Shown in pieces: positions 9,308-17,465 of a stretch of DNA of 64,000 nt. The translations under genes were made by a program, and so were the position numbers. Position 1 is the first letter of the stretch, and every line of letters starts with the position of its first letter. The notes under the pieces were generated by a model, which was not told the origin of the DNA, did not search any database, and saw only the letters and a program-made list of their open reading frames with translations. The DNA comes from JACCXG01 sp963785755 (GTDB taxonomy: Bacteria > Acidobacteriota > Vicinamibacteria > Vicinamibacterales > 2-12-FULL-66-21): the NCBI GenBank assembly GCA_963785755.1, contig CAWAXG010000031.1:1-64000 (forward strand). The letters are read 5' to 3'.

Positions 9308-9874
9308 ATGGACAATCTCAAAGCCGAACTCAACGGCTATCTCTTCCTCGAGTTCGATGTCGACGGCGATGAGTCGCGCGTGTCCGAGGACTGGCCGTTC
9401 GAGCTTCGCAAGCTTCTGGACACCCCGGATCTGACAGTCTTCGAGTTCCACGAAGACGAGGCCTACTTCGCCCTCGCGGGCGAGAGCTTGAATTTCCTGC
9501 CACAAGCGGGCATGACGGTCGACGATCTGTTGCTTCAGCACGCTGGCGCCAAATGGATTGGCGCAAGAGATCCCGTTGATCTCTCCACCGCTCGGCTGGG
9601 CGATCCGTCCGTGCCTCCGGGCATTGAGCGGCGCGTCCGCCTCGAGGCACTCGGAGCTTCGACCGTGCCAGCGGAACCCGTGAAGATACTCGAGGGCCTG
9701 TTCCTCTGCAGCGAGCAACGGTATCTCGCGCTCTTCGGGAAGTCAGGCGAGGAGGAAGCGGTGATCGGCGGACTACCCGATACGCCTCCGATCGCCGTGC
9801 CCTTCCCTCAGGCCTCGTCCTGGCGTCGCCTCGCGTGGGGCGTCGGGTCATGGTTGCAGCGCGGAGGCGCATGA
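9308..9874 (+). CDS. Hypothetical protein
   Basis: 188 residues, soluble and acidic in its first half (FLEFDVDGDESRVSEDWPFELRK). No family recognised. It has no signal peptide or membrane segment; the C-terminus ends ASSWRRLAWGVGSWLQRGGA and could form an amphipathic helix. It follows a perfect 20-base palindrome and faces the Doc toxin operon tail to tail. Coding character is supported by normal codon use across the full length and by an ATG start. Confidence 0.55.
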   Translation: MDNLKAELNGYLFLEFDVDGDESRVSEDWPFELRKLLDTPDLTVFEFHEDEAYFALAGESLNFLPQAGMTVDDLLLQHAGAKWIGARDPVDLSTARLGDPSVPPGIERRVRLEALGASTVPAEPVKILEGLFLCSEQRYLALFGKSGEEEAVIGGLPDTPPIAVPFPQASSWRRLAWGVGSWLQRGGA

Positions 9875-9993
9875 CCGGCACCGGGTCGCTCCAGCGCGTT
9901 GGCGCAACGTGAGATGTTCGGCTGACAGGCGTTCGCGGCTACGGCGGCTGGCGCAAGCGTGAGCCGTCGCGCGCAGACGTCAGACTGCCTCAG

Positions 9994-10398
9994 TTACCGC
10001 CGCCTCGAGCTATGCTCCCGAATCCAATCGGCGAGTGCTTCTTCTGAAACAGAACCATCGGCGAGGGCCAGGATCTCGGCAACAACTTCGGCATCGGTGG
10101 CCGAGAAGTCGTAGCCATTCACGCCCAGAAAGGTGACGACGGCCAGGAACCCGATACGTTTGTTGCCATCGCGATAGGGGTGGTTCTTTACAAGGCCAAA
10201 CGCGTAGGCTGCGGCGACCGTCGACAGATCAGGGCGGTCCGCGCAATGCCACTTCTGTTGCGGTCGGGCCAGGGCCGATTCGAGAACGTTCTCGTCCCTT
10301 ACGCCCGGCAAGCCTCCGTGCTCGCGGAGTTGATCGTTATGGATGGCGTCGACAACCACCCGGCTCAGCCACTTGGGCTCGGGACGACGCCTGGCCAC
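9994..10398 (-). CDS. doc: Doc/Fic-type toxin (death on curing)
   Basis: 134 residues from a GTG start. The Fic core HPYRDGNKRIGFLAVVTFLG (about residues 73-92) matches the HxFx(D)GNKR signature, with the variant Tyr for Phe seen in Doc proteins. An upstream LREHGGLPGVRDENVLESALARP segment is also typical of Doc. Known Doc proteins phosphorylate elongation factor Tu and arrest translation. Its start lies three bases after the stop of the AbrB-like antitoxin gene, the classic antitoxin-first order. The catalytic His and the GNKR residues are intact, so it is probably active. Confidence 0.9.
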   Translation of the reverse strand: MARRRPEPKWLSRVVVDAIHNDQLREHGGLPGVRDENVLESALARPQQKWHCADRPDLSTVAAAYAFGLVKNHPYRDGNKRIGFLAVVTFLGVNGYDFSATDAEVVAEILALADGSVSEEALADWIREHSSRRR

Positions 10399-10401
10399 CG
10401 G

Positions 10402-10629
10402 CTACTTCGCCAACTCTCGCAGGGCGTTGCGATACTTCTTGGCAGCCTTCGCGGCGACTCGCAGGGCCCGTTCGGCTTCGGGATCGTACGGCGTCAGTAG
10501 AATCCCACGATCTGTTTCGACCGCCAGGACCCGGTCACCGGCTTCCAGGCGCAGGCGGTCGGCCATGTCCTTGGGCAGCGTGGCACTCACCGAGCCGCCG
10601 GCGCGGCGAAGGGTCACTTCCTTGGTCAT
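10402..10629 (-). CDS. AbrB/MazE-type antitoxin of the Doc toxin
   Basis: 75 residues beginning MTKEVTLRRAGGSVSATLPKD, the swapped-hairpin AbrB/MazE DNA-binding fold, followed by DRVLAVETDRGILLTPYDP and a basic helical tail that would bind the toxin. A longer in-frame start at 10728 exists, but it would translate through the operator and lacks homology. It sits immediately upstream of doc. A palindrome overlapping a TAATAT promoter box lies 10 bases before the start, fitting autoregulation. Confidence 0.85.
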   Translation of the reverse strand: MTKEVTLRRAGGSVSATLPKDMADRLRLEAGDRVLAVETDRGILLTPYDPEAERALRVAAKAAKKYRNALRELAK

Positions 10630-10638
10630 GTCTCGATG

Positions 10639-10656
10639 GTAGCATATTAGTGCTAC
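10639..10656 (-). promoter_or_regulatory. Operator/promoter of the antitoxin-doc operon
   Basis: GTAGCA-TATTAG-TGCTAC is a perfect six-base inverted repeat beginning ten bases upstream of the antitoxin ATG. On the minus strand it contains TAATAT, a good -10 box, so a bound antitoxin would cover the promoter. This is the normal arrangement for autoregulated type II modules. Binding is inferred from position and symmetry only. Confidence 0.6.
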
Positions 10657-10685
10657 ACCAACTGTCAGTGCCGCGCAAAAGCTCG

Positions 10686-10714
10686 CCAACTCGTTCCAGA
10701 CCAGAACGAGTTGG
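10686..10714. repeat. Hairpin CCAACTCGTTC / GAACGAGTTGG
   Basis: Eleven-base perfect arms around a 7-base loop (CAGACCA). It is the second copy of the CTCGTTC/GAACGAG palindrome family (compare 9258-9277 and 39224-39239). It lies 57 bases upstream of the antitoxin start, outside the proposed operator. Confidence 0.6.
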
Positions 10715-10885
10715 CTGTTTGGGCCCACGCAGCCTGCCCGTCCGGAGGAGATCAGATTGTGAGACGAGCTCTTGCCCTTCTCGTTGTTGCCGCCACCGCT
10801 GCTTCAGTCTGATCGCCGATCCCGTCACAGATCGCGCTTCATCCTTCCACGCTCGTCGCACGCCCGGCTCCGTAAGCATTGCGAT

Positions 10886-11096
10886 TGAAGAAACTACCGC
10901 CTGAAAGGCGGTAGAACTCCGCGCGCGACTGAAAGTCGCAACCGCGCCGCCTGCGAGCGCTAAGTTTCTTCATAGGCGGGACCTGTGGTCCCGCTAGTCC
11001 AACGTGCTCGGCCAGCTCGAAGCAGCCGGTCAGACCGGACCGGCTAGAAGCTGACCGGCTGAAAGGCGGTGGGTTTAGACCTGGCACGTTGGACTA
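10886..11096. repeat. 211-bp element of nested inverted repeats
   Basis: Domain 1 is closed by TGAAGAAACT (10886-10895) pairing with AGTTTCTTCA (10963-10972). It holds the hairpins CTACCGCC-TGAAA-GGCGGTAG (10894-10914) and GCGACT-GAA-AGTCGC (10925-10939). A linking hairpin GCGGGACC-TGT-GGTCCCGC spans 10976-10994. Domain 2 is closed by a perfect 13-base pair, TAGTCCAACGTGC (10995-11007) with GCACGTTGGACTA (11084-11096), around AGCCGGTCAG/CTGACCGGCT (11024-11033 with 11051-11060). There is no reading frame. It could be a structured RNA, or a REP/MITE-like mobile repeat. Confidence 0.65.
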
Positions 11097-11212
11097 AAAC
11101 GCAGAAAGTGAAGAAATCGATGTATTTGTAAGACCGATCTCCGGATCGACCGTGCACACGGCGGCACTCGTGACCGATACGAGGTGAGTACCGGTCTCCG
11201 GTCTGGGACTGC

Positions 11213-14200
11213 ATGCAACTTCTCTATATTGCACACGATCGTCGCGTCGCTCACGCCGCCGCACAGGCGTTGCGCAATATTGCACCGAATGTCACGGTGA
11301 CCTGGGCCCAGGGTTCCGGCGATGCGCTGACCTGGATTCAGGACAACCGGGACGCGCTCGCGATTTTCGTCGACGCCGGGACGGAGAGTGAGGGCCTTGT
11401 CGTTCGGGAGCGGGTCCGCAGCCTCGGGCTGACGATCCCGGTCGCGGTGATCGCGCCGGAGCAGCTGCAGGCGGTGGTGCACGCGCTCAAAGCCAGCATC
11501 GATGCCGTCGTCGATCGCGAGCGCAAGAAGAGCGCTGTCCTGGAGGGACAGCTGAAGGAGGTCGACGACTGGCGCTATCAGACACAGCGGCGCCTCGCCG
11601 GCCGGCAGGCCGAACACGATGCCGCGTTGGCGCGCACGGACAGAATCTGCACGGCGCTGCAGGAGCGGCTGCTGGAGCTCGAAGCGGCGCTTCACGCAGC
11701 CGACGAGCAGCGTCACTCGGCCGAGACCGCGGCGAGCGAGCAGCTGGCCCGGCGTGAGACGGAACTGGGCGCCGCCATCGCAGAGGCCGTGACCGCGCGG
11801 GCCGCTCTCGAACACCGGCTCGCCGAGGCCGAGGACGCGCACCAGCGCGCTCAACAACATGCCGCAGCGGAACTGGCGAAGGCCGTCGAACGCCACGGCG
11901 CCATCGAGACCCGGCTCGCTGGCGAACAGACCGCGCGCGCGACGCTCGAAGAACACCTGGCTGCCGCGGAAATCGCCCGCCAGGACGCGGATCGGACGCA
12001 CGCGGCGGCGCTGGCATCGCTGACCACCCGCATCGCGGAGAGTGAAGCGCAACACAAGGCGTCGTCGGCGCGCATCAACAGGATCTGCACGGCGCTCCAG
12101 GATCGGCTCCTGGAGCTCGAAGCGGCCATCCGTACCGCCGAAGAGCGTCACGCTGCGGACACGGCGGCGGTTGCGCGGTTGGCGCTGCGCGAGACGGAAC
12201 TGGGCGCATCGCTGGCGGAGGCGATCGCGGCCCGCGCGGCCTTCGAACACAGACTGTCCGTGGCAGAGACCGCGCAGGTGCGTGCCGCCGCCGATTTCGC
12301 TTCAGCCATCGAGCGGAGCGCGGCGCTCCAGGAACAACTCAGCGAACATGCGACTGCGCGATCGCTGCTCGACGAGCACCTTGCCGCTGCCACGACCGCT
12401 CGGTTGAATGCGGATGAGCAGCATGCTGCGGAGTTGGCGTCCCTGACCGCGCGTCTCGCCGATCTCCAGGCGCAGTACGACGCAGCGTCGATGCGGAATG
12501 TGGAATTCGAACGGCAGTTGCGTGATACCTCGGCCGCGCTGGAGGATGCCCGGCGCGAACGGATCGCGGAAGTCGCGGCGGCCGCCGAGCGATTGGCGCT
12601 GCGCGAGACGGAGCTGGGCGGGGCGTTGGCAGAAGCGATCGCTGCCCGCACAGCGGTCGAGAGGAGACTGACCGAGAACGATGCGGCCTACCAACACGCG
12701 CAGCAGCGAGCCGCTGCGGACCTGACCGCGGCGGCCGAGCGATTCACGGCGCTCGAGGATCGGCTCAGTCACGAGATCACCGCGCACACGACGCTCGAAG
12801 AGCAGTTGGCTGCCGCCGAGACCGCTCGACAGAACGCCGAGCACCAGCATGCGGCGGACCTGGCGTCGGTCACCAGCCGACTCGCGGATCTCCAGACGCA
12901 ATACGACGTGTCGATCGAGCGGACCGCGTCACTCGACCGGCAATTGCGTGATGCCGCCGCGGCGCTCGAGCAAGCCAGACGCGACTGGCAGCTCGAAGTG
13001 ACAACCGCGGCGGAACGATTGGCGCTGCGCGAGACCGAGATGGGCGCATCGCTGGCGGATGCACTCACGGCACGCACCGCGGTCGAGAACAGGCTGATTG
13101 AGGCCGAGGCTGCCCATCATGCCACGCGGCTGCGAGCCGAAGCCGACCTGGCCGCGGCAGCCCAACGGTTGGCGCGGCGTGAGCAAGAACTCAGCGACGC
13201 AATGGCGGTGGTGATCGCGGCCCGCACCGCAGTCGAGACGGGACTGGCCGAAGCCGAGGCCGCACATCGGGACGCGCAGCAGCGAGCCGCCGCGGACCTG
13301 ACCGCGGCGGCCGAGCGACACGCGGCGCTCGAAGAGCGGCTTGGTCACGAGATCAATGCGAGGACGACGGTCGAAGAGCAGTTGGCTGCCGCCGAGACCG
13401 CTCGACAGAACACCGAGCACCAGCATGCGGCGGACCTGGCGTCGGTCACCAGCCGACTCGCGGATCTCCAGACGCAATACGACGTGTCGATCGAGCGGAC
13501 CGGATCACTCGACCGGCAATTGCGTGATGCCGCCGCGGCGCTCGAGCAAGCCAGACGCGACTGGCAGCTCGAAGTGACAACCGCGGCCGAACGGTTGGTG
13601 CTGCTCGAGACTGAGCTGGGCGCATCGCTGGCGGATGCACTCACCGCACGCACCGCGGTCGAGAACAGGCTGGTTGAGGCCGAGGCTGCACATCGTGCCA
13701 CGCAACAGCGCGCCGAAGCCGACCTGACCGCGGCAGCCGAACGGCTGGCGGGGCGTGAGCGGGAACTCGGCGACCGAGTGGCGGAGGTGACCGCCGCTCG
13801 CAACGAGGTCGCGACCCGACTGGCCGAGGCCGAGGCCGCACATCGAGACGCGCAGCAGCGAGCCGCCGCGGATCTGCACGCGGCAGCCGAGCAACACACA
13901 GCGCTCGAAGATCGACTCCGTCACGAAATCAATGCGCGGACGACGCTCGAAGAGCAGTTGGCTGCCGCCGCGACTGCTCGCGAGAACGCCGAGCACCAGC
14001 AGACGGCGGAGGTGTCGTCGCTGACCACGCGTCTCGCCGATCTCCAGGCGCAGTACGACGCGTCGATCGAGCGGAGCGCATCACTCGAAGGGCAATTGCG
14101 TGATGCCGCTGCGGCGCTCGAGCAAGCCCGGCACGATTGGAAGCTGGAAGTGACCGCCGCGGCCGAGCGGTTGGCGTCGCGCGAGATGGAACTGGGTGGA

Positions 14201-16288
14201 TCGCTGGCACAAGCAATCGCGGCCCGCACGACGGTCGAGCACAGATTGGCCGAGGCCGAGGCCGCACATCATGTCGCGCAGCAGCGCGCCGAAGCGGACC
14301 TGACCGCAGCCGCCGAACGCCTGGCGCGGCGTGAGCAGGAGTTGGGCGACGCGGTGGCGGAGGCGGCCGCGGCCCGCACGGCGATCGAGGCGAGACTGGC
14401 CGAGACTGAGGCTGCACTTCAGCAGGCGCACCATCGTGCCGTGGCGGACCTGGCCACGGCGGCAGATCGGCACGCGACGCTCGAGGATCGATTCAATCGA
14501 GAAGTCAGCGACCGCACGACGCTCGAAGAGCGCCTCGCTGCCGCCGACAACGCGCGTCATGATGCGGCCCGGCAGCACGCTACGGAGCTGGCGGCCCTGA
14601 CCACGCGACTTGCCGAAGCCCAGGCGAAGTACCAGGCGTCGATCGAACAGACCGCATCCGTCGAACAGCAATTGACCGATGCGGTTGCCGCGCTCGCGCA
14701 GGCCCGCCTGAACTGGAAGCTGGAAGTCTCGACTGCGGCCGAGCGGCTGGCGGTGCGCGAGGCGGAACTGGGTGGGGCATTGGCGAAGGCAATCGCCGCG
14801 CGCGCGGCGGTCGAGCAGACCCTGGCCGAGGCCGAGGCCGCCCATGCGTACACCCGGGAGCGTGCCATCGACGACCTGACCGCCGCGGCGGAGCGGCACG
14901 CGGCGCTCGAGGAGCAGATCAGCCACGAGCGGGCCTCGACCCGGTCTCTGCAGGATGCCCTCACGCAGGTCAACGAAAAGAACAGGCTCGCCGCCGAAGC
15001 CAGCAGCGGCGAGATCGCACGGCTTCAGCAGCAGATCGACGGCCTGCGCCGGCAACTGGACGCGATGCGAACGCACGCGGCTGCCCTGCGGCGTGACGCC
15101 GAGCGCGTCTCGGTGCTCCAGCTGCAGCTCGAGGAGAGCCAGAAGGAGAATCGCCGGCAGTTCGAGCGCGCGCCCTACGGCCTGTGCGAGTGCACGCGGA
15201 CTGGCGTCATCACCCGCGCGAACCATTCGCTGGCGAGGCTGCTCGGCTATCGCAGCAGCGCCGATCTGCAGCGCATGGACTTTGCCGCCACCGTGTTCGA
15301 ATGTTCCGCCGATCTGAATTGGGTGCTCGAACAGGCGGTGCAAACCGAAAAGCCGCAATCGGTCGAAACCACGTTCAAGACGCGGGATCGCCGCCGGCTC
15401 TTCGTCCGCCTGCATGTGCTGACCGGCGACGGGTCGGTGGTGATTGCGATCGAGGACCTCACCAAGCTGTCAGCGGTCGAGCAGCGGCTCCGCGAGGCCC
15501 AGAGGCTGGAGGCGGTCGGCCGGGTCGCGTCCGAGGTCGCGGTCGCCTGCGACACGCTGCTTCGCGACGTCACGCAGGGCGGCCAGCGATGGCTCGAGGC
15601 CTTCGAGCGCGACACCAGGTTCCGGAATCAGGGTGAGCTGCTGTTGGACGATGTGACGCGGGCGGCCGGGTTTTTGCGACAGTTCGTCGCCTATGGAAAC
15701 AAGCAGATCAGCAGCCTCGAACCGGTCAGCGTGCGGCGCGTGTTGCGCGACATGGAGCCGGTGCTGAAGCAGGTGCTGGGCGACGACATTGTCCTGGTGC
15801 TGCCGAAGACCATCGAGCCGTTCGAGGTCGATGTCGAGACGGAGCGTGTCGAGCGCATCCTCGTCAACGTGGCCAACTACGCGCGTGAGCGGATGCCGCA
15901 CGGCGGGCGCGTGAAGATTCAGCTCGCCTCAACCGTCGTCGAGCAGCGCTTCCTCGCCAGCCACCCCGCGATCCGCCCGGGCGCGCACGTGCTCATCACG
16001 ATCACGGAAATCCTGGGCGCCACGAGGCCGGCACTGGCGATTCAATTGCCGAGGGCTCGAACGGCAGGGCCGGTGGTCTCCATCTCAGTGGCAGACAAGC
16101 CCGGCATGGACCTGGGCCCTCTCATGGCGCTGATCGGCGATTCGGGCGGGCACTTGTGGGTGTCGGCAGAGCCAGCCGGCAATATGACGCTGCAGATCCA
16201 CCTTCCGAAGCGGCACCAGGACGAGGAGATGGAACCGGCGTCCTGGTCCGATCGCGGCCGACAGTTCGCCAGACGGTTCCGACAGTGA
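11213..16288 (+). CDS. Giant coiled-coil protein with receiver-like, PAS and degenerate histidine-kinase domains
   Basis: 1691 residues. Residues 1-105 look like a receiver domain (LLYIAHDRRVAHA, IFVDAGTESEG) but lack the paired N-terminal acids and the late Lys. Residues 105 to about 1310 are one long Ala/Glu/Arg coiled coil built from repeats such as RTAVENRLAEAEAAHRDAQQ. A PAS domain (FERAPYGLCECTRTGVITRAN) starts near 1317. A DHp-like helix follows near 1431 (RLEAVGRVASEVAVACDTLL), with Val where the phospho-accepting His should be. The ATPase part has lost the N-box Asn (NVANYARERMPHGG) and the DxGxG box (VADKPGMDLG), though it keeps GGHLWV. It is therefore probably a pseudokinase scaffold. 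No signal peptide or membrane helix is visible. Confidence 0.8.
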   Translation: MQLLYIAHDRRVAHAAAQALRNIAPNVTVTWAQGSGDALTWIQDNRDALAIFVDAGTESEGLVVRERVRSLGLTIPVAVIAPEQLQAVVHALKASIDAVVDRERKKSAVLEGQLKEVDDWRYQTQRRLAGRQAEHDAALARTDRICTALQERLLELEAALHAADEQRHSAETAASEQLARRETELGAAIAEAVTARAALEHRLAEAEDAHQRAQQHAAAELAKAVERHGAIETRLAGEQTARATLEEHLAAAEIARQDADRTHAAALASLTTRIAESEAQHKASSARINRICTALQDRLLELEAAIRTAEERHAADTAAVARLALRETELGASLAEAIAARAAFEHRLSVAETAQVRAAADFASAIERSAALQEQLSEHATARSLLDEHLAAATTARLNADEQHAAELASLTARLADLQAQYDAASMRNVEFERQLRDTSAALEDARRERIAEVAAAAERLALRETELGGALAEAIAARTAVERRLTENDAAYQHAQQRAAADLTAAAERFTALEDRLSHEITAHTTLEEQLAAAETARQNAEHQHAADLASVTSRLADLQTQYDVSIERTASLDRQLRDAAAALEQARRDWQLEVTTAAERLALRETEMGASLADALTARTAVENRLIEAEAAHHATRLRAEADLAAAAQRLARREQELSDAMAVVIAARTAVETGLAEAEAAHRDAQQRAAADLTAAAERHAALEERLGHEINARTTVEEQLAAAETARQNTEHQHAADLASVTSRLADLQTQYDVSIERTGSLDRQLRDAAAALEQARRDWQLEVTTAAERLVLLETELGASLADALTARTAVENRLVEAEAAHRATQQRAEADLTAAAERLAGRERELGDRVAEVTAARNEVATRLAEAEAAHRDAQQRAAADLHAAAEQHTALEDRLRHEINARTTLEEQLAAAATARENAEHQQTAEVSSLTTRLADLQAQYDASIERSASLEGQLRDAAAALEQARHDWKLEVTAAAERLASREMELGGSLAQAIAARTTVEHRLAEAEAAHHVAQQRAEADLTAAAERLARREQELGDAVAEAAAARTAIEARLAETEAALQQAHHRAVADLATAADRHATLEDRFNREVSDRTTLEERLAAADNARHDAARQHATELAALTTRLAEAQAKYQASIEQTASVEQQLTDAVAALAQARLNWKLEVSTAAERLAVREAELGGALAKAIAARAAVEQTLAEAEAAHAYTRERAIDDLTAAAERHAALEEQISHERASTRSLQDALTQVNEKNRLAAEASSGEIARLQQQIDGLRRQLDAMRTHAAALRRDAERVSVLQLQLEESQKENRRQFERAPYGLCECTRTGVITRANHSLARLLGYRSSADLQRMDFAATVFECSADLNWVLEQAVQTEKPQSVETTFKTRDRRRLFVRLHVLTGDGSVVIAIEDLTKLSAVEQRLREAQRLEAVGRVASEVAVACDTLLRDVTQGGQRWLEAFERDTRFRNQGELLLDDVTRAAGFLRQFVAYGNKQISSLEPVSVRRVLRDMEPVLKQVLGDDIVLVLPKTIEPFEVDVETERVERILVNVANYARERMPHGGRVKIQLASTVVEQRFLASHPAIRPGAHVLITITEILGATRPALAIQLPRARTAGPVVSISVADKPGMDLGPLMALIGDSGGHLWVSAEPAGNMTLQIHLPKRHQDEEMEPASWSDRGRQFARRFRQ
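12801..13585 (+). repeat. Near-identical direct repeat inside the coiled coil (576-base period)
   Basis: About 208 bases at 12801-13009 recur at 13377-13585 with only about three differences, for example 12836 against 13412. The offset of 576 bases equals 192 residues, so the frame is preserved and one copy of a coiled-coil unit was added. The high nucleotide identity, against much lower similarity of the other repeats, indicates a recent tandem duplication within the gene. Confidence 0.8.
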
Positions 16289-16295
16289 GCACGTC

Positions 16296-16853
16296 GTGAA
16301 GAAACTGCAGGTACAAGGCGTTCATCACATCACCATCGTCGGATCCACGAAGCAGAGCGCCGTGGACTTCTGGCAAGGTGTCCTGGGCATGCCGTTCATC
16401 TTCGAGCAGCCCAATCTCGGCAAGCCGGACGAGAACCACTTGTACTTCGATCCCGGTGATGGCCGCCTCCTTACCGTCTTCACCAACGAATCACGGGAGG
16501 ATGCCGGACGGCCCGCGCCGCGCGAAATCGGATGCGTGGAGCACATCGCGTTCAACGTTTCGAGGGCGACGTTCACGCAGGCTCCCGCTCGCCTGCGGGA
16601 GCGTGGGATCGACTTCATTCAGCGCGATCGCGGGTTCATGGACTCGATCTATCTCCAGGATCCCAACGGGCTCAAAGTCGAGCTCGCCTGCTACAAGTTC
16701 GAACCCCCGGAGGGCTTCCGCGCGGCCGACGTGCTGATGCGGGCGCACGCTTTGCGCGTCGACCGCGGCGACCATCACATCACCGACGAGCACGTCGCCG
16801 ACGCCATCGAGTTGCTGCTGGCGGCGCGGCCGCGCCTTACTCAGGCTCCGTAG
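16296..16853 (+). CDS. VOC superfamily (glyoxalase/dioxygenase-like) protein
   Basis: 185 residues from a GTG start eight bases after the previous stop. The N-terminal module begins VQGVHHITIVGSTKQSAVDFW and HLYFDPGDGRLLTVFT, the second CVEHIAFNVSRATF with SIYLQDPNGLKVELACY. These supply the usual His/His/Glu metal positions (HHIT, EHIAF, VELA) of ring-cleavage-type VOC enzymes. A short helical tail (HHITDEHVADAIELLLA) follows. Substrate unknown. Confidence 0.82.
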   Translation: MKKLQVQGVHHITIVGSTKQSAVDFWQGVLGMPFIFEQPNLGKPDENHLYFDPGDGRLLTVFTNESREDAGRPAPREIGCVEHIAFNVSRATFTQAPARLRERGIDFIQRDRGFMDSIYLQDPNGLKVELACYKFEPPEGFRAADVLMRAHALRVDRGDHHITDEHVADAIELLLAARPRLTQAP

Positions 16854-16919
16854 GGCAGGCCTTCGGCCTGCTCGCTTCGCCGCGACGTGATCGGTGATCG
16901 TGATGATCGGTGATCGGTG

Positions 16920-16993
16920 ATCGGTGATCGGTGATCAGGGATCAGGTAGCGCCGACCGCTTCGTCTTTTGATCCCTGATCACCGATCACCGAT
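16920..16993. repeat. Perfect 25-bp inverted repeat with GATCGGT tandem units
   Basis: The left arm 16920-16944 and right arm 16969-16993 are perfectly complementary over 25 bases, with a 24-base loop. The left arm extends outward into tandem seven-base units (GATCGGT) from about 16888. A related imperfect copy lies at 42612-42687, and partial text follows the next gene at 17435-17462. It could stop transcription after the VOC gene, but there is no T-tract. Confidence 0.7.
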
Positions 16994-17035
16994 TCCCACC
17001 GATCACGACTTTGTGCGTCAGTTCCAGACGAACCA

Positions 17036-17434
17036 ATGGCTCACGTCATCTCGTTCCGCACCGCCCGCTTCGATGTCTCGAAGGAAACGCCAAACCCGAT
17101 CAACCCGATCGCCGGGGAGGGCGTGCTCAACTGGCTTCGGCCTGAGCTCGAACGGGCTCACTATCGGACGACTGCGCCGAGCACCGAGGATTGGGGTTGG
17201 TACATGGATGTCGAAGGAGGCGGCGCCAGCTACCTCGTTGGCGCCAGCGCCGACGCAGAAGATCCGAATCCGGAGCGGGACTGGACCGTTCAGGTCCACA
17301 AGCAACGCTCGCTCAAGGACAAGCTCCTGGGCCGGGGCAAGATGACACCGGATGATCCCCTGTCCACCCTGATCGAACGCATCGTCCGCGAAGACGGAAG
17401 TATTGTTCAGGTCGAGGTTGACCGGGAGGTCTGA
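17036..17434 (+). CDS. Conserved hypothetical protein
   Basis: 132 residues beginning MAHVISFRTARFDVSKETPN. The segment VLNWLRPELERAHY..DWGWYMDVEGGGASYLVG looks like a compact alpha/beta domain; it is followed by a basic linker (SLKDKLLGRGKMTPDD) and an ERIVREDGSIVQVEVD strand. No signal or membrane segment. I do not recognise the family. It is flanked on both sides by GATC-rich repeats, so it forms a single-gene unit. Confidence 0.6.
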   Translation: MAHVISFRTARFDVSKETPNPINPIAGEGVLNWLRPELERAHYRTTAPSTEDWGWYMDVEGGGASYLVGASADAEDPNPERDWTVQVHKQRSLKDKLLGRGKMTPDDPLSTLIERIVREDGSIVQVEVDREV

Positions 17435-17465
17435 TCCCCAGTCACTGATCCCCGATCCCGACGCG

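Noticed and set aside
1..9874. Integron-like cassette array of small orphan genes
   Set aside because: Gene content and spacing resemble cassettes, and a GTTAGGT is present near 7776, but I found no paired attC arms, no integrase and no attI.
11075..15415. Long antisense frames under the coiled-coil gene
   Set aside because: They mirror GC-rich Ala/Glu repeats; codon bias favours the + strand.
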